A stretch of 64,000 nucleotides of DNA from positions 806,001-870,000 of the forward strand of contig NZ_CP035913.1 of NCBI RefSeq assembly GCF_004209755.1. The letters run 5' to 3'. This DNA comes from Pseudoduganella lutea. GTDB lineage: Bacteria; Pseudomonadota; Gammaproteobacteria; Burkholderiales; Burkholderiaceae_D. The position numbers and the translations under genes are program-made. The stretch's first letter is position 1. Every line of letters begins with the position of its first letter. Shown here piece by piece: positions 35,112 through 44,056 of the stretch. Below the pieces are notes generated by a model. The model ran no database searches, was not told where the DNA came from, and saw only the letters and a list, made by a program, of their open reading frames with translations.

Positions 35112-36074
35112 GTGAAGAATGACGCCACATCGGACATGCAGCTGTTCGTGCTGATCGCCCGGCTGGGCAGCCTTGCGGCGGCGGCCCGGGCCGTGGACCT
35201 GACGCCGCCGGCCGCGACCAAGCGGCTGGCGACCCTGGAATCGCGCCTCGGCGTGCGTCTGCTGAACCGCACGACCCGGAGCCTCAGCCTGACGAGCGAG
35301 GGCGAGACTTACCTTCAACACGCCACGCGGATCCTGGCCGACGTGCGGGAGATGGAAGATGCCGTCTCGCAGGGGCGCGCGGTGCCGCGCGGCCTGCTGC
35401 GCGTGAATGCCACGCTGAACTTCGGCCGCACGTCGATCGCACCGCTGGTGTCCGCGTTCGCGAAACGCTATCCGGAAGTCGAGGTGCTCGTCGAGGTGAC
35501 CGACCGGCCCGTCGACCTGGTGGACACCGGGTTCGATCTCGCCGTGCGCTTCGGCGAATTGCCCGACAAGCGCCTCAACGCCCGCCGCATCATGTCGAAC
35601 CGGCGCTTCCTGTGCGCATCGCCGGCCTACCTGGAAAGCCACGGCACGCCGCGCACGCTGGCGGACCTGGCGGGCCACCGCTGCATCATTCACCGCCAGA
35701 ACGACGACGCCTACGGAATCTGGCGCTTCCTGCACCATGAACACAGCGAAGTGGTGAAGGTACACGGCATGTTGTCGAGCAATGACGGCGACATCGTGCT
35801 GGGCTGGGCGCTGGACGGGCACGGCATCCTGATCCGCTCGGAATGGGACCTGGCGAAGTATCTCGACAGCGGCCGGCTGCGCATCGTGCTGCCGGACTTC
35901 GAGCTGCCGTCGGCGGACCTGTATGTGTACTATCCCGAACGCCGCAACCTGCCGGTGCGCGCGCGGGCGTTCATCGACTTCCTCGCGGACCATTTCAAGG
36001 CGGCGGTCGACGGTCGGGGCAGCGTGCGGGAGCACATCCCGTCGAAAGTCCGTTCCCGCAAGGCACGACCGTGA
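35112..36074 (+). CDS. LysR-family transcriptional regulator of the tartrate locus
   Basis: The product has 320 aa. The N-terminal winged helix is MQLFVLIARLGSLAAAARAVDLTPPAATKRL...RLLNRTTRS, followed by the PBP-like effector domain (about 95-300), which contains RPVDLVDTGFDLAVRFGEL. This is the CrgA/AaeR-type LysR subgroup. The start is a GTG at 35112 without a good ribosome site; the ATG at 35136 is an alternative. It is divergent from tarD, so it is the likely tartrate-responsive regulator of tarD and dctA. Confidence 0.88.
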   Translation: MKNDATSDMQLFVLIARLGSLAAAARAVDLTPPAATKRLATLESRLGVRLLNRTTRSLSLTSEGETYLQHATRILADVREMEDAVSQGRAVPRGLLRVNATLNFGRTSIAPLVSAFAKRYPEVEVLVEVTDRPVDLVDTGFDLAVRFGELPDKRLNARRIMSNRRFLCASPAYLESHGTPRTLADLAGHRCIIHRQNDDAYGIWRFLHHEHSEVVKVHGMLSSNDGDIVLGWALDGHGILIRSEWDLAKYLDSGRLRIVLPDFELPSADLYVYYPERRNLPVRARAFIDFLADHFKAAVDGRGSVREHIPSKVRSRKARP

Positions 36075-36116
36075 AGCCGCGCCGCCATGTATTGCGGCCG
36101 GGCCATCGGCGGTCCG

Positions 36117-38582
36117 TCAGCCCCGCTCGCCGATCCGCGCCAGGATCGCAAACAGGTCGTCGATATCGACCGGCTTGACGAGGTGGTGGTCGAAGCCCGC
36201 GGCCTTCGTCTGCGCGCGGTCGCTTTCCTGGCCGTAGCCCGTGACGGCAATGAGGGTCGCGCCGGCCGTTGCGGGCTGGGCGCGCAGGCGCTGGGCGAGC
36301 TCGTTGCCGTCCATGCCCGGCAGGCCGATATCGAGCACGAACACGTCCCAGTGGCCGATGCCGCTCAGCGCCAGCGCCTCGCGGGCGTCGTATTCCACGA
36401 TGACGTCGTGCCCGGCCGTTTCCAGCAGCATGGCCAGGATCGATGCGGCATCCACGTTGTCGTCCACCACCATCATGCGCAGGGCGCCGCCGCCGCTGGG
36501 GGGCGCCGGTTCTTCCACGGGCGCTTTCGCGCCGCCCCCCTCTTCGGCGGCCAGGCGCGGCAGGCTCACGGTGAACGTGCTGCCCTGCCCCAGGCCGGGG
36601 CTGGCGCATGTGACGGTGCCGCCGTGCAGGTGCACGAGGCTTTTCACGAGCGCCAGGCCGAGACCGAGACCGCCCAGCGAGCGGTCGGACGAACGCTCGG
36701 CCTGCGTGAACAGGTCGAAGGCGCGGGCCGCCAGCTCGGGCGCCATGCCGATGCCCGTGTCGGTCACGTGGAACACCACGCCGCCCGGCCGCACCTCCGT
36801 GCGCAGGCCGATGTGACCGCCTTCGGGGGTGTACTTGGCCGCGTTGTTGAGCAGGTTGGCGAACACCTGCACGAGCCGGTTGCGGTCGCCCATCACCAGC
36901 GGCGCATCCGGCGGCAGTTCCAGCGCCAGGTGATGGCGGCGGTTGCGGATTAGCGGCGTGACCTGCTCGACCGCGTCGGTCACGATGCGGTGCATGTCCA
37001 GCGGCTGCATGTCCAGCTCGGCCAGGCCGCGCGTGACCCGCGACACGTCGAGCAGGTCGTCGACCAGGCTCGTCATGTGGCGCACCTGGCGGCCGATGAT
37101 CTGGCTGGTCTGCCGCACGCGCGCCTCGTCGACCTTGCCCAGCTGCAGCAGCTCCGCCGCCGCGCTGATGGGCGCCAGGGGATTGCGCAGTTCGTGCGCG
37201 AGCATGGCGAGGAACTCGTCCTTGCGGCGGTCCGCTTCCCGGAGTTTTTCGTCGGCCACCTTGCGCGCGGTAACGTCGCGGAAGAACAGCGCGAGGCCGC
37301 TTTCCAGGGCCGGATAGGCGCGTACCTCCATCCAGATGTCGCCGCACGGCAGCGTGTAGGGAATGTCGATCATGCCGGACTGCCGCTCGTCCCGCACCTG
37401 CCGGTACAGCTTCTCGACCGGCGTGCCGACAAGGTCGGGCCACAGGTCCCAATGGCTGCGGCCGATCACGCCGGCCAGCGTCTGGTGCGTGAGGCGCAGG
37501 CCTTCGGCATTCATGCGCAGGATGCGCCACTCGCTGTCGAGCAGGGCGAAGCCTTCGGCCATGTTGTCGAAGAGGTATTCGCTCTGGTCGCGTTCGCGGC
37601 GCAATTCCGCCTGGGCCCGCACACTCTCCACCGCCGCCCACGTGCGTTCCAGCATGTCCTCGACCATGCCCAACTGGGCATTCGTCCACCGATGGACGCG
37701 CGAATCGTGGGCGTTGAGCAGCACATGCAGGCGCCCGTTCTTCATCAGCGGCACGGCCAGCACGGCGCGCACGCCGATGGCTTCATAGGCGCCGGCATGC
37801 GGCGCGCAGCGCGGGTCGGCGGCGACATCGCTGACGACCAGGGGCCTGCCGGCATGCGCGCCTTCGACGGCGAAGGCGCCGAAATCGTCCAGGTCCACCG
37901 CAGCCCCGGCCATCGACGGCAGCCGGCCGCTGGTCCAGTCCCGCTCGATGCTGCCGGCCCTGCCCTCGTCATCGACCGTGAGGTACACGACCCGGTCCAC
38001 GTCGAGGAATTCGCCGAGCAGCGCGCTGGCGCCGGCAATGACGTCGCCAGGGTCGGTCAGCGAACGGATGAGGTCACCCAGGCGCAGCTGGAACTCGCGG
38101 CGGCGGTTCGACACCACGGCCGCCGTGCTGTCGGTGGCGGGATTGAGGATGCCCACCACTTCGCCGTCCGCGCCGAAAACCGGGTACAGCGCATAGCTGA
38201 AGTAGGTTGTTTCCGGCACGCCGTTGCGCACGACCGTGAAACGCAGGTCGGTCAGCGTGCATGCCCGGCCGGCCTGCGCCTCGGCCAGGATCGGCGTGAA
38301 CCCTTCGCGCAGGTGCTCCCAGCTTTCCCAGAACGGCCGCGCCAGGGCCGCCGGGTGGTGGTCGCCGAGGATGCGGGCGTAGGTGTCGTTGTAGAAGTAA
38401 AGGTAGTCCGGGCCCCAGAAAAAGCTCATCGGGGCGGACGAGCCGAGCACCATGTCGATCACGGCGCGGATCGCCGGCGGCCAGCGATCCGGCGGGCCGA
38501 ACGGGAATGCGGACCAGTCGCGGTCGCGCAACAGGGCGCGCACCGTGCCGTCGCCGGCGAGCAGGGTCTGCGGGGCCTGCAA
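36117..38582 (-). CDS. Hybrid sensor histidine kinase (PAS-GAF-PAS-HisKA-HATPase-REC)
   Basis: The product is an 821-aa soluble kinase. A PAS domain (about 25-150: FGPPDRWPPAIR, FFWGPDYLYFYNDTYARILG) is followed by a GAF domain (about 170-325), a second PAS (about 345-455), HisKA with AMLAHELRNPLAPI, HATPase with NLLNNAAKYTPEGG and GLGLGLALVK, and a receiver (about 698-815) with VLDIGLPGMDG. The first PAS is the type common in multi-sensor kinases that read phosphorelay or light signals. The start shown is TTG at 38582; no ribosome site or in-frame ATG is close, so the true start is uncertain. It is divergent from a GGDEF-EAL gene. Confidence 0.88.
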   Translation of the reverse strand: MQAPQTLLAGDGTVRALLRDRDWSAFPFGPPDRWPPAIRAVIDMVLGSSAPMSFFWGPDYLYFYNDTYARILGDHHPAALARPFWESWEHLREGFTPILAEAQAGRACTLTDLRFTVVRNGVPETTYFSYALYPVFGADGEVVGILNPATDSTAAVVSNRRREFQLRLGDLIRSLTDPGDVIAGASALLGEFLDVDRVVYLTVDDEGRAGSIERDWTSGRLPSMAGAAVDLDDFGAFAVEGAHAGRPLVVSDVAADPRCAPHAGAYEAIGVRAVLAVPLMKNGRLHVLLNAHDSRVHRWTNAQLGMVEDMLERTWAAVESVRAQAELRRERDQSEYLFDNMAEGFALLDSEWRILRMNAEGLRLTHQTLAGVIGRSHWDLWPDLVGTPVEKLYRQVRDERQSGMIDIPYTLPCGDIWMEVRAYPALESGLALFFRDVTARKVADEKLREADRRKDEFLAMLAHELRNPLAPISAAAELLQLGKVDEARVRQTSQIIGRQVRHMTSLVDDLLDVSRVTRGLAELDMQPLDMHRIVTDAVEQVTPLIRNRRHHLALELPPDAPLVMGDRNRLVQVFANLLNNAAKYTPEGGHIGLRTEVRPGGVVFHVTDTGIGMAPELAARAFDLFTQAERSSDRSLGGLGLGLALVKSLVHLHGGTVTCASPGLGQGSTFTVSLPRLAAEEGGGAKAPVEEPAPPSGGGALRMMVVDDNVDAASILAMLLETAGHDVIVEYDAREALALSGIGHWDVFVLDIGLPGMDGNELAQRLRAQPATAGATLIAVTGYGQESDRAQTKAAGFDHHLVKPVDIDDLFAILARIGERG

Positions 38583-38837
38583 GTCAGCCAGACCGTCGGG
38601 TTGACGAAGGGGCCGCGGCCGCTATGAGCGGGGCGTGCATGAGTGGGTCTTGCATGAGCGATTCTTTCAGGGTCGGCACCATCATGAAACTTCCCCGCCA
38701 ATTATCACACAAGGGCACCGGGCACCGCGGACAGATCGCGTGTCCCGGCAGGGACGATTGCCGGACAGTGTTGCCGCGCTGCTGGGCCGTGTATGGTACT
38801 GTCATGAAAGGTGCTCCGCGCCGCGGAAAGGAAGTCG

Positions 38838-40946
38838 ATGGACATGCAGATTCTCGTCGTCTCTTCCGATCCGCGCGACCGGGAGCTGCTCGCGCCAGTC
38901 GGGCGCGCGCACCGCGGTCCGCCCGGCAGCCTGGCCTTCCTCCACGCCGCCAGCCTTGCCGAGGCCCTGCGCGTCGTGCCCCGGCCCGTTCCCGACCTGA
39001 TCCTCCTGAACGCGAGCGGCCAGCGCAGCCGGGGCGGCACGCTGCCCGCGGCGCTGGCGCTGCACTACGGGGCCACTCCCGTCATCATGCTGTGCGCCAC
39101 AAGTGCCGCCGCCGACCGGTACCACGGCCCGGACAAGTCCATCGCCGATCCCGTGGTTGCCCACATCGCGCTGGAATTCGCACCGCACCGCCTGCTCTGG
39201 GAGATGTTCCAATGCATCGTCACTGCGGCGCGCCGCATGCAGCGCGCCACGGAAGGCGGCGGCCAACGCGGCGCGGTGCTCGACGCCATCACGGATGCCG
39301 TCATCAGCACGGATAGCGCCGGCAATGTGCGCTACCTGAACGCGGCCGCCCTGCGCCTTGTCGCGCTCACGCCGCGAGAGGCGCTCGGCATGCCGATCAC
39401 CGAGGTGATGCGATTGCAGGATGGCGCCACGCTTGCATGGATATCCCACCCGCTGCTGGAAACCCTGCGCACCGGTGAAGTCAGGCGCCTGCCCAGGGGA
39501 TCCATCCTGCTGCGCAACGACGGCACCCAGATCGTCATCGACGATTCCACGTCGCCCATCATCGACGACGCCGGCGCGGTCATAGGCGGGGTCATGGTCT
39601 TCCACGACATCACGGATGCTCACCGTTTGCAGGAACAGGTCGACTACCTGGCATGGCACGATTTCCTCACCGCCCTGCCGAACCGGTTCGCGGCGCAGCG
39701 CCACCTGGAGCGCACCCTGCTCGAGGCGCAGGACAAGACCTTGGCGCTGGCAGTGATGTTCCTCGACCTGGACCGGTTCAAGTCGGTCAACGACACGCTG
39801 GGCCACGCCGCCGGCGACGCGTTGCTGGTGGCCGTGGCGGCCCGGCTGCGTGGTTGCTTCCGCGCGGTCGACCAGGTCAGCCGCCAGGGCGGCGACGAAT
39901 TCGTGGTGCTGATGGCGCCCGGAACGAGCCGCGCGGATGCCACGCGCGCCGCCGACAGGATCCTGGCCGCCATCGCCCTGCCCTACGAGCTCCCGGAGGC
40001 GGAGGCGCATATCGGCTGCAGCATCGGCATCGCGATGTATCCCGAACACGGCACCACGAGCAGGTCCCTGCTGCACCATGCCGACACGGCCCTGCACGCC
40101 GCGAAGGCGGCCGGGCGCGACGCCTACCGGTTCTTCGTGCCGGACATGCTGGCCAGCGCCATGCAGCGCAAGCAGCTGGAAGACGGCGTGCGCTCCGGCC
40201 TCGCGGCGGCCGACTTCGAACTGTTTTACCAGCCGAAGATCCGGCTGGCCGATGGCAGCCTGTGCGGCTGCGAAGCCTTGCTGCGCTGGCGGCATGCGCA
40301 ATGGGGCTGGGTGAGCCCGGTGGAATTCATCCGCAGCGCCGAGGAATCGGGGCAGATCGTGGCATTGGGCAGGTGGGTGCTGGCCGAAGCAGTCCGGCAA
40401 GCCGGCGCCTGGCTGGCCAGCGGGCTCGATCCGGGCACGATCGCCATCAACGTTTCCGCGATCGAACTGCGGCACCCCGCGTTTGCCGATCATATCGAAC
40501 GGCACATCGCCGACGCGCGCCTGGATCCGGCCACCCTGCAGCTCGAGCTGACGGAATCGGCGGTGATGGAGGACATGGACAAGTCGGCCGGCATCCTGAA
40601 CCGCCTGAAAGGCCTTGGCCTGTCGCTGGCCATCGATGATTTCGGCACAGGCTACTCGAGCCTTTCCTACCTGGCCGACCTGCCGATCGACGTGCTGAAG
40701 ATCGACCGCAGCTTCGTGCATGGCATCGATCATGCGCAGCCGCGCAGGCAGGCCTTGCTGCACGCCGTGATCGCGCTGGCCGGCAGCCTGCGCCTGCCCA
40801 CCGTGGCGGAAGGCGTCGAAACGGGGCTGGAAGCGGGTTTCCTGTCGCTGGCGGGCTGCGCGCAGGGACAGGGGTTCTACTATGGCCACGCCTTGTCGGC
40901 CGACGCCTTCGAACGAACGTTCCTGTCGCAGCCGGCGCAAGCGTGA
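38838..40946 (+). CDS. Cyclic-di-GMP protein: receiver-like, PAS, GGDEF and EAL domains
   Basis: The product has 702 aa. An N-terminal receiver-like segment (MQILVVSSDPRDRELL) lacks a clear phosphorylation Asp. A PAS domain (about 145-265: LDAITDAVISTDSAGNVRYLN), a GGDEF domain with intact QGGDEF, and an EAL domain with EALLRW, ELTESAVMED and DDFGTGYSSLSYL follow. Both catalytic motifs look intact, so it may make or break c-di-GMP, with the net direction set by signals. The ATG at 38838 follows AAAGGA. It is divergent from the hybrid kinase gene, so a shared signal is possible. Confidence 0.9.
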   Translation: MDMQILVVSSDPRDRELLAPVGRAHRGPPGSLAFLHAASLAEALRVVPRPVPDLILLNASGQRSRGGTLPAALALHYGATPVIMLCATSAAADRYHGPDKSIADPVVAHIALEFAPHRLLWEMFQCIVTAARRMQRATEGGGQRGAVLDAITDAVISTDSAGNVRYLNAAALRLVALTPREALGMPITEVMRLQDGATLAWISHPLLETLRTGEVRRLPRGSILLRNDGTQIVIDDSTSPIIDDAGAVIGGVMVFHDITDAHRLQEQVDYLAWHDFLTALPNRFAAQRHLERTLLEAQDKTLALAVMFLDLDRFKSVNDTLGHAAGDALLVAVAARLRGCFRAVDQVSRQGGDEFVVLMAPGTSRADATRAADRILAAIALPYELPEAEAHIGCSIGIAMYPEHGTTSRSLLHHADTALHAAKAAGRDAYRFFVPDMLASAMQRKQLEDGVRSGLAAADFELFYQPKIRLADGSLCGCEALLRWRHAQWGWVSPVEFIRSAEESGQIVALGRWVLAEAVRQAGAWLASGLDPGTIAINVSAIELRHPAFADHIERHIADARLDPATLQLELTESAVMEDMDKSAGILNRLKGLGLSLAIDDFGTGYSSLSYLADLPIDVLKIDRSFVHGIDHAQPRRQALLHAVIALAGSLRLPTVAEGVETGLEAGFLSLAGCAQGQGFYYGHALSADAFERTFLSQPAQA

Positions 40947-41459
40947 CGCCACGCCCGCCGCCTTTGCAGCGTTGCCCTCGTCAGGCCGGCGTGGCCGCCA
41001 CCGTGACGACGGGCGCCGCGGGACGGGCTGGTTCGGATAGGCGTTGCGCGGCCACAGGAACCACGCCACCGCGGCGGCAAGCACGAACAGTGCTCCCATG
41101 GTCTTGTTCATCGGATGCTCATCGCGGCACCGGCCGCGGGAGACGTTGCGAGGAAGCTCCCGGCGCCCGACAAGGCGACGACCAGACGAGTGGGACACAT
41201 GTTGCACTCCAAAGGAAGAATGGCCGCCGGGCCGGATGACGCGGCGGAGAGGCTTGCCCGCACATGGCGGGCGGCTTCGCGATCGCGCGCCGCCGGGCAG
41301 CGCGCGGATCACTGGCCCGGAGGCATTCGCGAGCCTGTGTGCCCGTTCTGTTGGCCGGAGCAAGCCAGCCCAGTGTACGCGCAATTGCGGGCACGGAAGA
41401 TTTTATTTGCAAGCCACGAACCTGCCGTGGCCGTGCGGCGCATGCTCCCCCGTGGTGCG
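40947..41459. other. 513-bp gap without an intact gene
   Basis: Between the convergent GGDEF-EAL and zinc-peptidase genes no open frame has both a ribosome site and recognisable protein character. The only hint of a gene is the frame-disrupted small membrane ORF at 40981-41111 described separately. Confidence 0.5.
40981..41111 (-). pseudogene. Possible frameshifted small membrane protein gene
   Basis: An ATG at 41111 opens MNKTMGALFVLAAAVAWFLW, a convincing short membrane helix, then PRNAYPNQPVP. The frame then runs on without a stop through unrelated sequence. Shifting the frame near 41020 gives a natural Ala/Val-rich ending (AAPVVTVAATPA) and a TGA at 40983-40981. A one- or two-base indel, or a sequencing error, would explain this. 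Confidence 0.3.
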
Positions 41460-42530
41460 TCAGCGCGCCTGTTTCATTTGCGCACGCACGACCTTGTGCA
41501 CGAACGCCAGCTTGGCCAGCACGGGGGTACTGAGCTTGAACGGATAGGAATCGGGCATGCCCATGCTGCGGTTCAGGCTGTTGAGCACATAGGTGAGGGC
41601 AAACCACTCGTCCAGCGTTTCCTGGAAGGTGTCGTTCCTGATCGGCGGGGCCGGGATCTCCAGCGACGGCTCGTCCGGCCGGGTGGGATGCAGCGACATG
41701 CCGCACGCATGGGCCGTTTCCAGCGCATCCATCATGTGCAGGTAGTGGGCCCACGTTTCGGCCCAGTCTTCCCACGAATGGGAACTGGCATAGGTGCTCA
41801 CGAAGCGCGACTCCCAGTCCTCAGGCGGGCCTTCGTTGTAGTGGCGCTTGAGGGCATCGGCATAGCTCTCGCGTTCGTCGCCGAACAGCTCGCGGTATTC
41901 GTCGATCCAGGCGCTGCCGGCCACCAGCCGGTCGAAGTAGTAATGCCCGCTCTCGTGGCGGAAGTGGCCCAGCAGCGTGCGGTAGCGCTCGTGCATCTGC
42001 TCGCGCGTGCGTTCGCGTTCGGCGGGGTCGGCTTCGGCGATGTTCAGCGTGATCAGGCCGTTCGCATGGCCGGTCATCACGGTCTGGTCGCTCACGCCAT
42101 CCTCGAGGAACTGGAACGCCAGGCCCGTCTCCGGCTCCACCGCCTTCGGCACGGGCGTCAGGTGCAATGTCGCCAGCGAGAACAGCAGCCGGCGCTTGGC
42201 TGCTTCCAGCCGGCACCAGAGGATGTGGTTCTTTTCGGTGGACAACGCCGGAATGACGACGGTCAGCTGGCACGACTCGCACAGCTCGTGCGGGTCGTCC
42301 GCCGGCAGCATCCAGTTGCACACGTTGTGCGCCACGTAGTTGCCGCATTGCTTGTACAGCTTGCCCTTGTCCTTGCGGTTCAGGCTGCGCCACTGGGTGT
42401 CGTCGACCTGCTCGAAGCTGCTGATACTGCGGCGCGCGGGCTGGTAGCCGAGCATGCTGTCGCAGTTGAGGCAGACGGTGTTTTCAAAGAAGACCTGGTG
42501 GGAGCATTTGTCGCAGTGGAAGGTTTTCAT
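41460..42530 (-). CDS. Putative zinc-binding metallopeptidase
   Basis: The product has 356 aa. The N-terminal zinc ribbon has Cys6, Cys9, Cys20 and Cys23 (CDKCSHQVFF...CLNC). A second Cys pair (CESC, 84-87) follows. The active site HExxH is H192-ESG-H196 in LGHFRHESGHYYFD, and an Asp/Glu-rich SWEDWAETWAHYLHM segment probably supplies the third ligand. This matches the putative zinc-binding peptidase family (DUF2342-like / Peptidase_Mx). No signal peptide is present, so it acts in the cytoplasm. Substrate unknown. The ATG at 42530 starts directly at the zinc ribbon. Confidence 0.85.
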   Translation of the reverse strand: MKTFHCDKCSHQVFFENTVCLNCDSMLGYQPARRSISSFEQVDDTQWRSLNRKDKGKLYKQCGNYVAHNVCNWMLPADDPHELCESCQLTVVIPALSTEKNHILWCRLEAAKRRLLFSLATLHLTPVPKAVEPETGLAFQFLEDGVSDQTVMTGHANGLITLNIAEADPAERERTREQMHERYRTLLGHFRHESGHYYFDRLVAGSAWIDEYRELFGDERESYADALKRHYNEGPPEDWESRFVSTYASSHSWEDWAETWAHYLHMMDALETAHACGMSLHPTRPDEPSLEIPAPPIRNDTFQETLDEWFALTYVLNSLNRSMGMPDSYPFKLSTPVLAKLAFVHKVVRAQMKQAR

Positions 42531-42664
42531 GGGCCGGGTTGACGAAGAGGTTGGTGTTTGCAATTACCAAAAATATAACTGCAAATTCGTCACTCGTCGG
42601 TTCGTGTCGGACAATGCCTCGCAATCGTGCGCGGGGCATGTTCCGGATTGATGCCGCCGTACTG

Positions 42665-43288
42665 TCAAGGCTTGGCGCCATCGGTCGCCTTGCCATCGGC
42701 ATCGCTGGCCGGGTCCTCTTCCGCGGGCTGCGCCGCAGCAGGCTGCGCAGCCTCGGCCTGCACTTCCTCGCGCAGCAGGGTAAGGGTATAGACCTTGTCG
42801 ATGTAGGTATTGAAGAACCAGATCGACGCGCCGAAGATGAACAGCCCGACGATGGGAGAGCGCAGCCGCACGCCGTCCCGCCCGAGTTCGAACGCGTTGT
42901 CCAGGCTGGCGCCATCCTGCAGGCCCCTGACCATCTGCTGCCAGCTCATCACGATGCCGACGCCGACGATGACGATGCCGATCAGCAGCAGGATCCAGCC
43001 CTGGAAGAATTGCCCCCACAACGTATAGGCGCGGTGCTTCCTGGCCTGCTCGTAATCCTCGAATTCCGCCCGCTCGACGGCGACGAACAAACGCTCGCGT
43101 TCGCTCGCGAGCTGTTCCCGCCGTATTTCCGCGACATCCTGGTAACACGCCACCGGTTTTGCGCGGCATTGCTCGAAACTTGCGAGCTCGAGCTCGGCAG
43201 CGCCAGCCGGCAAGGGCTGCCATAGCAGGCAACCGAACAACACCGGCAGCAGAAGGCGTTGCAGCCATAACCTGAAGGGTGCCTTCAT
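42665..43288 (-). CDS. Membrane protein of unknown function
   Basis: The product has 207 aa with a cleavable signal (LLLPVLFGCLLWQPLPAGA). A periplasmic segment with two Cys (FEQCRAKPVACYQDV) and a charged helix (EIRREQLASERERLFVAVERAE) precede two membrane helices (about 97-118 and 143-162). A C-terminal Ala/Glu-rich tail (EEVQAEAAQPAAAQPAEED) follows. The layout suggests a periplasmic coiled coil anchored by a hairpin. No family was recognised. It lies just downstream of the small Pro-rich gene on the same strand. Confidence 0.6.
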   Translation of the reverse strand: MKAPFRLWLQRLLLPVLFGCLLWQPLPAGAAELELASFEQCRAKPVACYQDVAEIRREQLASERERLFVAVERAEFEDYEQARKHRAYTLWGQFFQGWILLLIGIVIVGVGIVMSWQQMVRGLQDGASLDNAFELGRDGVRLRSPIVGLFIFGASIWFFNTYIDKVYTLTLLREEVQAEAAQPAAAQPAEEDPASDADGKATDGAKP

Positions 43289-43313
43289 CGGAAAACCAGG
43301 CAGGAGCGATGCA

Positions 43314-43655
43314 TCAGCCGCCGCTTCGCAGACACTTCCGGTTCGCCGTGTCCCACACGCGCCCCTTGGCGCGGCAAGCCGCCGCGCCCGTCGTTTTCGG
43401 TTCCAGTCCGATTTTCGGCCGCGATGGATCCCGGACAGCGGCACAGGTGGGGCAGCCTTCCTTTAAATTCAAATGCCGTGGTAGCACCCGGACTGGCTTT
43501 TCGGACGGTGCCGGCGCAGGAACAGGCGCTGCGGCGTCGGGGGCTGGAGGAAGCGGAGCCGGGGCGACCGGGCCAGGGGCGGCATCCTGCGCCAGGGCGC
43601 CAGGGGCTCCGAGGCATAGTGCCATTGCGAGCGCGATCGATATGCGGATTGCCAT
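43314..43655 (-). CDS. Small secreted Pro/Ala-rich protein
   Basis: The product has 113 aa with a signal peptide (RISIALAMALCLGAPGALAQ), a Pro/Ala-rich linker of about 35 residues, then a small basic domain with four Cys (CPTC in KEGCPTCAAVRDP; AACRAKGRVWDTANRKC). The Cys pattern suggests two disulfides. No family was recognised. It is 25 bp upstream of the membrane protein gene and may be in one transcript with it. Confidence 0.55.
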   Translation of the reverse strand: MAIRISIALAMALCLGAPGALAQDAAPGPVAPAPLPPAPDAAAPVPAPAPSEKPVRVLPRHLNLKEGCPTCAAVRDPSRPKIGLEPKTTGAAACRAKGRVWDTANRKCLRSGG

Positions 43656-43901
43656 CTGTAACTCCAATCACAGAAGAGGCCTTGCAGTGACGTGGTGCAG
43701 CAAGAACGCGCGACGGGAAGACCCTGGCGTGCGGGGTACGGCGCGCTCCTGCTGCTTGCAGTATGCAGCCGCTCCGGCGAAAACGACTCCGGCGGAAAAC
43801 TTATTCGTCCGATTGGGTAAAAATTACAACACGCGTGGCCGCCCGTCGCCTCGACAGTGAAGCAGTCCGGTTTGCAGATCAACCCCGGTCCGGACAAAAC
43901 A

Positions 43902-43933
43902 AAAAGGCCCGCAACTCACGTTGCGGGCCTTTT
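43902..43933. terminator. Strong bidirectional intrinsic terminator
   Basis: AAAAGGCCCGCAA-ctcacg-TTGCGGGCCTTTT forms a 13-bp stem with flanking A and T runs. It sits just downstream of the tRNA-Val gene on the minus strand and can end that transcript. It can also stop plus-strand transcription. Confidence 0.85.
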
Positions 43934-43943
43934 CGACGAATCC

Positions 43944-44018
43944 TGGTGGGAAGTGCAAGTTTCGAACTTGCGACCCCTGCAGTGTGAATGCAGTGCTCTA
44001 CCCCTGAGCTAACCTCCC
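43944..44018 (-). tRNA. tRNA-Val (anticodon CAC)
   Basis: On the minus strand a 75-nt cloverleaf is seen. The acceptor stem GGGAGGT pairs with ACTTCCC (one G-T). The D arm is AGCTCAGGGGTAGAGC, the anticodon stem CTGCA/TGCAG surrounds the loop TTCACAC with anticodon CAC, and the T arm is GCAAG-TTCGAAA-CTTGC. A discriminator A and an encoded CCA end are present. The anticodon reads GTG (valine). A terminator follows 10 bp downstream. Confidence 0.95.
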
Positions 44019-44056
44019 TGAAAGAGGCATGATTATAGTGAGCGCCTTGCGCACCG

